A stretch of DNA of 64,000 nucleotides from Pinus tabuliformis. Its lineage: Eukaryota; Streptophyta; Pinopsida; Pinales; Pinaceae. The position numbers and the translations under genes were made by a program. This document shows positions 49,275-61,200 of the stretch, piece after piece. The stretch is taken from NCBI GenBank assembly GCA_031772625.1, contig CM062804.1, positions 1,021,371,208 to 1,021,435,207 of the forward strand, written 5' to 3'. The notes beneath the pieces were generated by a model, which saw nothing but the letters and a program-made list of their open reading frames with translations, searched no databases and was not told the origin of the DNA. How positions within the stretch are numbered: the first letter of the stretch is position 1; each line of letters begins with the position of its first letter.

Positions 49275-52200
49275 ACACTTTAGTAAATGCTTTTAATAAA
49301 CACTTAAAAAAAATTTACAAACCGCTCGTTAAAGTGTTATAAAATACTTAGGGTTTAGGGTTTAAAATACTTTAGTAAATGCTTTAGATAAACACTTAAA
49401 AAAAGTTGCAAAACATTTTTGAAAATGTTATAAAATGTGTAATGTTTAGGGTTAGGTTTTAGGGTTTAGGGTTTGGGATTTATACCACTTTAGTTAATTC
49501 TTTTAAAATGAACTTAAAAAGAAGTTACGAAACACTTGTTAAAATGTTATAGAATACTTAGGGTTTAGAGTTTATACATTAAAATGGTAAAAAATACTTA
49601 GGGTTTAGGGTTGAGGGTTTATAACACTTTGTAAATTATCTTAATAAACATTTAAAAAAAGTAGTGGAACTCTTGTTAAAATGTTATAAAATACTGAGGG
49701 ATTAGAGTGTAGGGTTTAGGGTTGATAACATTTTAGTAGATTATTTTAATAAACACATAAAATTGTTTTAAATAAATCTTGTTAAAATGTCATTAAATGC
49801 TTAGGTTTTAGGGTATAAAATGCTATAAAATGCATAGAGTTTGGGGTTTCTAAGACTTTAGTAAATTCTTTTAATAAACACTTAAAAAAGGTTACAAAAC
49901 GCTGTTTAAAATGTTATAAAATGCTTAGTGTTTAGGGTTTAGGATTTGTAACAACTCAATAAATGCCTTCAATAAACACTTAAAAAAAATTACAAAACAC
50001 TTTTTAGATTTTTATGAAATGCTTAGGCTTTAGGGTTTAGTGTATAGAATATAGGGTTTGGGGTTTAAGGTTTAGGGTTTAAAAATTTATAAAATGATTA
50101 GGTTTTATGGATTAGGGTTTTGAATTCATAACAATTTAGTAAATTCTTTTCATAAAAACTTAAACAAAAGGTCACAAAACACTTGTTAAAATGTTATAAA
50201 ATTCTTAGGGTTTAGGGTTTAGGAACAATTTAGTTAATGCTTTCAATAAAAATTTAATAAAAGTTACAAAATGCTTGTTAAAATGTTATATAATTCATAG
50301 GTTTTAGGGTTTACAACACTTAGTAAATGGTTTTAATAAACCCTTAAAAATGTTACAAAAGGCTTATTAAAATTTTATAAAATGCTTAGGGTTTAGTGTT
50401 TAGGGTTTAGCGTTTTAAAAAGCTACAAAACGTCTCTTAAAATGTAATAAAATACTTAGGGTTTAGGGTTTATAAAAATTTAGTAAATTCTTTTAATAAA
50501 CACTAAAACAAAAGTTACAAAATTCTTGTGGGTTTAAAATGTTATAAAATTCTTAGGGTTTAGTTTTTATGATTTATAATGCTTTAATAAATTATTTTAA
50601 TAAACGCTTAAATAAAAGTTAAGCAATATTTCTAAAATTTTATAAAATGGTTAGGTTTTAGAGCTTAGGGTTTAGGGTTTAGCATTTAGGGATTAGGGTT
50701 TATAAAAATTTAGTAAATGGTTTTAATAATCACTAAAATAAAAGTTACGGAACGTTTTTAAAATTTTATAAAATCCTTAGGTTTTAGTGTTTAGGGTTTA
50801 GGTTTTATAACACTTTAGCAAATTATTTTAATAAACACTTAAGTAAAAGTTACAAAACACTTTATAAAATGTTATAAAATTATTGGAGTTTAGGGTTTGG
50901 GGTTTATGTTTTAGGGCTTAGGGTTTAGAGTTTATAACACTTTAGTGAATTCTTTTAATAAACAGTTAAATCAATGTTACAAAACACTTCTCAAAATGTT
51001 TTTAAAATTAGTAGGGTTTATGGTTTCGTGTTTTGGGTTTAGGGTTGATGGTGTAGGATTTAGAGATTAGGGTTTATAACACTTAAGTAAGTGCTTTTAA
51101 TAAACAGTTAAAAAATTACAAAACACTTTTTAAAATGTTATAAAATACTTAAGGATTAGGGTTTCGGGTTTAGGATTTACAGTTTAAGGTTTATAACACT
51201 TTAGTAAATGCTTTTAATAAACACTTTTTAAAATGATATAAAATGCTTAGTGTTTAGGGTTTAGTGTATAGGGTTTATGGTTTACTGCTTATGGTTTATA
51301 ACAGTTTAGTAAATTCTCTTAATAAACACTTAAATAAAAGTTACATCACACTCTTTAACATGTTATAAAATGGTTAGGTTTTAGCATTTGGGGTTTTAGG
51401 TTATAGGGTTTTAGGTTTAGGGTTTAAGGTTTATAACGCTTTAGTAAATTATTTTAGTAAACACTTAAATAAATGCTACAATACACATTTTTAAAATGTG
51501 ATAAAATTCTTAGGGTTTACGGTTTAGGGTTTGGGATTTAGTCTTTATGGTTTAGGGTTCCGAGTTTAGGGTTTAGGGTTTAGGGTTTAGTGTTTAAGGT
51601 TTAGGTTTTATAACACTTTACTAAATTTGGGTCTAGGGTTTATTTTATAATGTTTATGGTTTAGGATTCCGGGTTTATGGTTTAGGGATTAGGGTTTAGC
51701 TTTTAAGGTTTAGGTTTTATAACACTTTACTAAATTTGTTTAATAAACACTTAAATAAAAGTTACAAAACACTTTTCCAAAGGCTATAAAATGATTAGTG
51801 TTCATTGTTTAGGGTTAAGGGTTTATAACATTTTAGTAAATGCTTTAATAAACACATAGATAAGAGTTACAAGATGTCTGTAAAAATGTTACAAAATGCT
51901 TAGGGTTTAGGGTTTAGGGTTTATACCACTTTAGTAAATCCTTTTAATATGCACATAGAAGAAAGTTAGAAAACACTTGTTAAAATGTTGTAAAATGCTT
52001 AGGGTTGAGGGTTTAGGCTTTAAAATGTTATAAATACTCAGGGTTAAGGGTTTATACTTTATGGTTTATAAGAATTCAGTATATTCTTTTAATAAACACT
52101 TAAAAAAAGTAACAAAATGTTTGTTAAAATTTTATAAAATAGTTAGGATTTAGAATTTAGGGTTTATGGTTTACGATTTGGGGTTTAAAATTTTATTAAA

Positions 52201-55200
52201 TTCTTAGGGTTTAGGGTTTAAAATTTTATAAAATTCATAGGGTTTACCATTTAGGTTTTATAATAATTTAGTAAATTCTTTTCGTAAAATCTTTAAAAAA
52301 TTACAGAACACTTTTTCAGATGTTCAAAAATTCTTAGTGTTTAAAATTTTACAAAGTGCATTTTAAAATGTTATGAAATGCTTACGGTTTAGGATTTAGG
52401 GTATAGTGTTTAGGGATTGGGACTTATGTTTTCAGATTTAGGATTTAGAGCTTATAGAGATTTATTAAATGCTTTTAATAAACAATTAAAAAAAAGTTAC
52501 AAAATACTTGATAAAATTTTATAAATGCTTGGGTTTTAGTGTTTGGGGATAGTTTAGTAAATACTTTTAATAAGCACTTTTAAAAAGCTACCAAACGCTT
52601 GTTAAAATGTTATAGAATTCTTAGGGCTTAGGGTTTACAACCCTTTAGTAAATGGTTTTAATAAACACTTAAAAAGAGTTACAAAAGGCTTATTAAAATG
52701 TTATAAAATGCTTACGTTTATGGCTTAAAATGTTATAAAAGCCTTAGGCTATAATGTTTAGGGTTTTAGAAAGTTACAAAACACTTGCTAAAATGTAATA
52801 AAACTTTTAGGGTTTAGGGTTTATAACACATTAGTAAATTGTTTTAATAAACACTTAACAAAAAGTTACAAAATGGTTCTGGGTTTAAAATGTTATAAAA
52901 TTCTTAGGGTCTAGGATTTACGACTTAGGATTTGGGGTGTGGAGTTTAGGGTTTAGGGTCAATGGTTTGTAATGCATTAACAAATTCTTTTAATAAATGC
53001 TTAAATAAAAGCTACAAAATAGTTTTAAAAATGTTGTAAAATGGTTAGGGTTTAGGTTTTTGGTTTAGTGTTTGGGGTTTGGGGTTTACGGTTTAGGGTT
53101 TAGGGTTTATAACACTTTCATAAATGGTTTTAATAAACACATAAATAAAATTTACAAAACACTTTTTAAAATGGTATAAAATCCTTATGTTTTAGGGTTT
53201 CATGTTTAGGATTTCGGTTTTGGGTTTATGGTTTAGGTTTTAGGGTTTGGAGTTTAGGGTTTGGAGTTTAGGGTTTATCGTTTAGTGTTTATGTTCTATA
53301 ACACTTTAGTAAATGCTTTTAATAAACACTTCAATAAAAGCTACAAAACACTTTTTAAATTTTTTTTAGAATGCTTAGGGTTTATGATTTAGGGTTTTTG
53401 GTATAGGGTTTAGGTTTTATAACACTTTAGTAATTTCTTTTAATAAAAATTCAAAATAAAGTTACAAAACGCTTTTTAAAATGTTATAAAATGCTTCCGG
53501 ATTAGGGTTTAGGGTTTAGCGGTTAGGGTTTTGGGTTTAGGGTTTAGGGTTTAAGGTTTAGGGTTTAGGGTTTAGGGTTTATAACACTTTAGTAAATTGT
53601 TTTAATAAACACTAAAATAAAATTTACGAAACACTTTTTAAAAGGTTATAAAATGCTTAGGGTTTAGGCTTTAGGGTTTGGGGTTTAGGGTTTAGATTTT
53701 AGGGTTTGTAACACTTTGGTAAATTCTTTTAATAAACACTTAAATAAAAGTTACAAAATGATTTTTTAAATGTTATAAAAAGCTTCGTTTTTACGGTTTA
53801 GTGTTTAGGATTTAGAGTTTTGAGTTTAGGGTTTAGGGTTTTTTTTCTTTAGTAAATTCTCTTAATAAACACTTAAATAAAAGTTAGAAAATATTTTTTA
53901 AAATGTTTTGAAATGCTTAGAATTTAGTGTTTACAACACTTTAGTAAATGCTTTTAATAAAAAATTAAATAGAAATTGCGAAACACTTTTAAAAATGTTA
54001 TAAAATACTTAGGGTTTATGGTTTATGGTTTAGGGTTTTGGGTTTAACACTTAGGATTTAGGGTTTAAAACACTTTAGTAAATTTTTTAATAAACACTTA
54101 GTTAAAAGTTACAAACACTTTTTGAAACGCTATAAAATTCTTAGGGTTTAGGGTTTAGGTTTTAGGGTTTAGAGTTTAGAGTTTCATGATTATAACACTT
54201 TAGTAAATGCTCTTAATAAACACTTAAATAAAATTACAAAAATGTTCTTAAAATGTTATAAAATGCTTAAGGTTTGGGTATTATGGTTTATAGTTTAGGA
54301 TTTCGGGTTTACAGTTTAGGGTTTAGGGTTTAGAACACTCTCGTAAATTATTTTAATAAACACTTAAATAAAAGTTACAAAATGACCTTTAAAATGTTAT
54401 AAAATTCTTAAGGTTTAGGGTTTAGGGTTTAGGGTTTAGAGTTTAGAGTTTAGGGTTTAGGGTTTCAAGCTTAGAGTTTAATGTTTAGGGTTTGTGGTTT
54501 TGAGTTTATGGTTTAGGCTTTATAACACTTTATTAAATGCTTTTGATAAACACTTAAATAAAAACTACAAAACACTTTTTAAAATGTTATAAAATTCTTA
54601 GGGTTTAGGGATTACGGTTTAGGGTTTAGGGTTGAAGGTTTATGGTTTAAGATTTAGGGTTTAGGTTTTATAAGGCTTTAGGGTTTGGGGTTTAGGGTTT
54701 AGTGTTTAGGGTTTGACATTTGGGCATTAGTGTTTAGGGTTTATGGTTTAGTAAATTATTTTAATAAACACTAAAATAAAGGTTACACAATGTTTTTTAA
54801 AATGTTATATAATACTTAGGGTTTAGGTTTATGGTTTGTGGTTTGGGGTTGAGTGTTTAGGGTGTAGGGTTTAGGTTTTTAATTTTATAACACTTTACTA
54901 AATTATTTTTATAAACACTTAAATCAATTTTAAAAAGCTATTTTTAAAATTTTATAATATGCTTAGGTTTTAGGGTTTATAACACTTTGGTAAATTCTTT
55001 GAAGAAACATTTAAATAAAAGTTACAAAGATCTTTTTTAAATGTTATAAAATGCTTAAGGTTTAGGGTTTAGGGTTTGAGTTTTAGGTTTTATGGTTTAA
55101 ACACTTTATTAAATGCTTTTAAGAAACACTTAAATAAAAGTTACAAAACACTTTTTAAAATGTTATAAAATTCTTAGGGTTTAGGGTTTAGGGTTCAGGA

Positions 55201-58200
55201 TTAGGCATTTAGGATTTAGGGCTTAGGGTTCACGGTTCAAAGTGTTATAAATTGCTTAGGGTTCAGGGTTTAGGGTATAGGTTTTTGGGTTTAGGGTTTA
55301 GCGTTTTCTGTGTAGGGTTAAGGGTTTATAACATTTTAGTAAACAATTAAAAAAAGTTTAAAACACTTATTAAAATGTTATAAAATGCTTAGGGTTTCAG
55401 GTTTTAAAGAGCTACAAAATGCTTGTTAAAATGTATAAAGATTCTTAGGGTTTAGTGTTTATAAGTTTAGTAAATGATTTTAATAAACACTTAAAAAAAG
55501 TTGCAAAACAATTGTTAAAATTTTATAAAATAGTTATTGTTTAGGTTTGGGGTTTAGAATGTTAGAAAATGCTTGGGGTTTAGGCTTGAGTTGTGGGGTT
55601 TAGGTTTTATGGTTTATGGTTTATAATACTTTAATAAATTATTTTAATAGAAACTTAAATAAAAGTTACAAAAATGCTTAGGGTTTAGGGTTTATGGTAG
55701 AGGGTTTAGGGTCTGGGGTTTACAGTTTAGGGTTTATAACACTTTAGTAAATGGTTTTAATAAATACTTAAATAAATGTTACAAAACACTTTTTAAAATG
55801 TTAAAAAATTGTTAAGTTTTTGGGTTTGGGGTTTAGAGTTTAGGGTTTAGAACACTTTAGTAAGTCCTTTTAAGGAACGGTTATGTAAAAGATACAAAAT
55901 GATTTAAAAAATGTTATAAATTGCTTAGGGTTTAGGGTTTAGGTTTTGGAAATTCAGTGTGTAGGGTTTAAGGTTTATAACACTTTAGGAACTACTTTAA
56001 GTAAACACTTAAATAAAAGTTACAAATTACTTTTTAAGATGTTTTAAAATTCTTAGGGTTTAGGGAATATAACACTTTAGTAAATTCCTTTAGTAAACAC
56101 TTAAATAAAAGTTACAAAATAATTTTTAAAATATTATAAAATGCACAAAGTTTATGGTTTAATGTTTAGTGTTTAGGGTTTAGGGTTCGGGTATTGAGGC
56201 CTAAGGATTAGAGTTTAGGGTTTTGGGTTTAGGGTTTATGGTTTACAAAGCTCTTTTTAAAATGTTATAAAATGCTTAGGATTTAGGGTTTAGGGTTTCA
56301 GTTTTAGGGTTTAATGTTTATGACACTTTAGTAAATGATTTTAATAAACCATAAAATAGAAGTTACAAAACACTCTTTAAAATGTTACAAAAAGCTTAGG
56401 GTTTGGGATTTAGGGTTTAGGGTTTGGGGTTCTCAATTTAGGGTTTAGAGTTTAGGGTTTAGGGTTTATGGTTTGGGGTTTTCAAAATTTATAAAATTCT
56501 TAGGGTTTAGGGTTTAGGATTTATTGTTTTGGTGTGTAGGGCTTATGGTCTAGAGTTTAGGTTTTATAACACTCTAATAAATTCTATTAATATAAACTTA
56601 AATAAAACTTACAACACTCCTTTTAAAATGTTATAAAATGCTTCGAGTTTACGGTTTAGCATTTAGGCTTTGGGGTTTACGGTTTGTAAGGCTTTAGTAA
56701 ACTATTTTCATAAGCACTTAAACAAAAGTTAGGAAACACTTTTTAAAATGTTGTAAAATGCTAAGGGTTTAGGGTATAGGGTTGATAACACCTTAGTAAA
56801 TGTTAAGTGTTTAGGGTTTGGGGTTTAGGGTTTATAAGAATTTCGTAAATCCTTTTAATAAAAACTTAAATAAAAGTTACAAAAAAAATTAAAATGTTAT
56901 AAAATGATGGGTTTATGGTTTAGGGTTTAGAGTTTATAACACTTTAGTAAATGTTTTCAATAAACACTTAAAAACAAGTTGCAAAATGGTCTTTAAATCG
57001 TTATAAAATACTTAGGGTTTAGGGTTTATGGTGTAAGGTTTACAACAATTTAGTAAATTATTTTAACAAACATGTAAATAAAAGTTACATAAGACTTTTG
57101 AAAATGTTATGAAATGCTCCAGATTTAAGGTATATGATATAGGGTATAGGTTTTAGGGTTTGGTGTTTATGTTTTAGGTTTTAGGAGTTAGGGTTTAGAA
57201 CAATTTAGTAAATCCTTTTAATAAACACTTAGATCAAAGTTACTAAATACTTTTTAAATCGTTATAAAATGCTCATGGTTTAGGGTTTAGGTTTTAGGGT
57301 TTGGGGTTTAGGTTTTAGAGTGTATGGTTTACAGTTTATAACAACTTATTAAATTATTTTAATAAACACTTAAACTAATCATACAAAAGGAATTTTAGAA
57401 TGTTATAAAATGCTTAGGGTTTAAGTTTTATAAGACTTTAGTCACTTCTTATAATAAACACTTAAGTAAAAGTTACAAAACGTTTTTTAAAATTTGTAAA
57501 ATGCTTAGGGTTTAGCGTTAAGGGGTTAGGGTTTATAAGACTTTAGTAAACACTTTTAATAAACACTTAAATTAAAGCTACAAAATGTTTTTAAAATGTT
57601 ATAAACTGCTTAAGATTTAGTTTTTAAGTTTTGGAGTTTAAAGTTTAGGGTTTAGGGTTTATAACAGTTTAATAAATGCTTCTAATAAAAACTTAAATAA
57701 GAGTTACAAAACGATTTTAAAAATGTTATAAAATGCTTAAGGTTTAGGGTCTAGGGATTACGGTTTAAGGTCTAGGATTTACAGTTTACATTTAGGGTTT
57801 AAAATTTGGCGTTTAGAGTTTAGGGTTTATTGCTTATGGTTTATAACGCGTTATTAAATTCTTTTAATAAATAGTTAAATAAAATCTACAAAATGATTTT
57901 TAAAATGTTATAAAATCCTTAGGGTTTAGCATTTACAATTTAGTGTTTGGGGTTTAGGGTTTAAGGTTTAAGGTTTAGGATTTATGGTTTATGATTTAGG
58001 GTTTAGGGTTTGGTGTTTAGCATTTAGAGTTTTTAATACTTTAGTAAATTCTTTTAATAAACACTTAAATTAAAATTTTCAAAAATGCTTTTTAAAATGT
58101 TATAAAATGCTTAGGGTTTAGGGTTTAGGGTTTCGGATTTAGGGATTAATGTTTAGGGTTTATGTTTTAGGGTTTTATGTTTTGGGTTTGGGGTTTAGCG

Positions 58201-61200
58201 TTTAGGTTTTAGGTTTTATAACACTTTAGTAAATTATTTTAATAAACACTTGAACAAAAGTTACAAAACGATTTTAAAATGTTATAAAATGTTTAGGGTT
58301 TAGGATTTCGACTTTAGGATCTAGGGTTTTGAGTTTGGGGTTTGAGATTTAGGGTTTATGTTTTAAGGTTTAAGGTTTATAAAATTGCTAGGGTTTAGGG
58401 TTTAGGGTTTAGTGTTTAGGGTTTAGGCTTTTAGTTTATGGTTTAGGGTTTATGGCTTATATCACTTTAGTAAATTATTTTAATAAACACTTAAAAAAAA
58501 GTTACATAACTCTTTTTAAAATGTTGTAAAATGCTTAGGGTTTAGGGTTTAGGTTTTAGGGTTTAGTGTTTCGATTTTATAATACTTTAGTAAATGTTAT
58601 AAAGAAATCTTTAGATAAAAGTTATAAAACACTTTTTAAAATGTTGTAAATTTCATATGGTTTAGGGATTAGGATTTTTGGGTTTAGGGTTTAAGGTTTT
58701 TTGTTTAGGATTTAGGGTTTAGAACACTTTAGTAAATGCTTTTAACAAACACTTAAATAAAAATTAAAAAATGATTTTTAAACTAGTATAAAATGCTTAG
58801 GGTTTACGGTTTAATTTTTAGGGTTTCAGGCTTAGGGATTATCACAATTTAGTAAATGTTTTTAATAATAATTGAAATAAAAGTTACAAAATGCATTTAA
58901 AATTGTTATGAAATACTTAGGATTTAGGGTTTAGGTTTTATTGTGTATTGTATAGGGTTTAAGGTCTATAACACTTTAAATAAATACTCAAATAAAAGTT
59001 ACAAAGTTTGTTTCAAAATGTTATAAAATGCCTAGGTTTTAGGGTGTAGTGTATAGGGTTTAGGGTTTAGAGTTTAGGGTTTAGTGTTTCAGATTCAGGG
59101 TTTATAACACTTTAGTAAATTCTTTTGATAAACACTTAAATAAAATTTACAGAACACTTTTTAAAATGTTATCAAATGCTTAGGGTTTAGGGTATAGGGT
59201 TCAGGGTTTAGGGTTTAGGACTTAGGGTTTCGATTTTATGGTTTAGGATTTATGGTTAAGGATTTATGGTTTAGGGTTTAGGTTTTATAACATTTTAGTA
59301 AGTGATTTTAATGAACACTTAAAAAAAGTTACAAAACACTTTTTGAAATGTTATAAAATGTTTCTGTTTTAGGATTTAGTGTTTGGTGTTTAGGGTTTAA
59401 AGTTTAGGGTTTATAAAAATTTAGTAAATTATTTTAATAGACACTTAAAAAATTTTAGAAAACACTTTTTAAAATGTTATAAAATTCTTAGGGTTTAGAG
59501 TTAGGATTTAGGGTTTAGGGTTTGGTTTTTGGTGTTTGGGATTTATAACACCTTAGTAAATTATTTTAATAGGAACTTAAAAAAAAGTTACAAAACACTT
59601 GTTAAGGTATTATAAAACACTTAGGGTTTAGGCTTTAGGCTTTAAAATGTTATAAAATGCTTAGGGTTTAGTGTATAGGGCTTAGGGTTTTGGGTTTTGG
59701 GTTTTGGGTTTAGGGTTTATAACACTTTAGTAAATTCTTTTAATAAACACTTAAATAAAATTTATAAAACACTTTTTAGAATGTTATAAAATGCTTAGGA
59801 TTTAGGGTTTGGGGTTTAGGGTTGAGGATTTAGGGCTTATTATTTAGGGTTTGGGTTTTATGGTTTAGATTTTGTGTTTTAATGAACACTTAAAAAAAGG
59901 TTACAAAACTCTTTTTTAAATGTTAAAAAATGTTTAGTTTTTAGGGTTTAGGGTTTGGGGTTTAGGTTTTAAGGTTTAGGTTTAGGGTTTAGGGTTTCTA
60001 ACACTTTATTAAATTCTTCTAATAAATACTTTTTAAAAGGTTTTAAAATTCTTAGCGCTTAGGGTTTAGGGTTTATAAGACTTTAGTAAATGATTTTAAT
60101 AAAAACTTAAAAAAAGTTACAAAACACTTGTTAAAATGTTATAAAATTCTTCGGCTTTGGTGTCTATGGTTTAAAACACTTCAGTAAATTCTTTTAATAA
60201 AAATTTGAATGAAAGTTACAAAACACCTTTTAAAATGTTATAAAATGCTCAGCGTTTGGGGTTTAGGCTTTAGGCTTTAGGTTTTAAAATGTTATAAAAT
60301 TCTTAGGGTTTATGTTATAGGGTTTAGGGTTCAGGGTTTAGGGCATATGATTTAGGATTTATAATACTTTAGTAAAAAAAATTAATAAACACTTCAATAT
60401 AATTACAAACAAATTTTAACATCTTATCAAATTCTTAGGGGTTATGGTTTTACAGTTTAGGGTTTATAACACTTTAGTAAATGTTTTTAATAAAAACATA
60501 GACAAAAGTTACAAAAATCTCTTTAAAATGTTATAAAATACATAAGGTTTAGGGTTTAGGTTTTAGTATTTAGGGTTTAGGTTTTAGGGTTTAGGGTTCA
60601 TAACACTTTATTAAATTCTTTTAATAAACACTTACATAAAGTTACAAAACACTTTTTAAAAGGTTATAAAATGCTTAATGTTTAGGGTTTTGGGGTTAGG
60701 GGTTTGAGGTTTAGGATTTAGCGTTTAGGTTTTAGGATTTAGAGGTTTATAACACTTTAGTAAATGATTTTAATAAACACTTAAATAAAAGTTACAAAAC
60801 GCTTGTTAGAATGTTATAAATACTTATGTTTTAGGGTTAAAAGACCTTAGTAAATGGCTTAGATAAACACTTAAAAAAACTTGCAAAACGTTTTTTAAAA
60901 TATTATAAAATGCTTTATGTTTAGCGTTAGGGATTAGGGTTTAGGGTTTGGGATTTATACCACTTTAGTAAATTCTTTTAAAAGGAACATTAAAAAAATT
61001 ACAAAACACTTGTTAAAATGTTATAAAATGCTTAGGGTTTAGTTTAATGCATTAAAATGGTATAAAATACGTAGGGTTTAGAGTGTAGGGTTTAGGATTT
61101 ATAACACTATAAATTTTTTAATAAACACTTTAAAAAAGTAGCAGAATGCTTTTTAAAATGTTATAAAATGCTTGTGTTTATGGTTTAGGATTTATAACAC

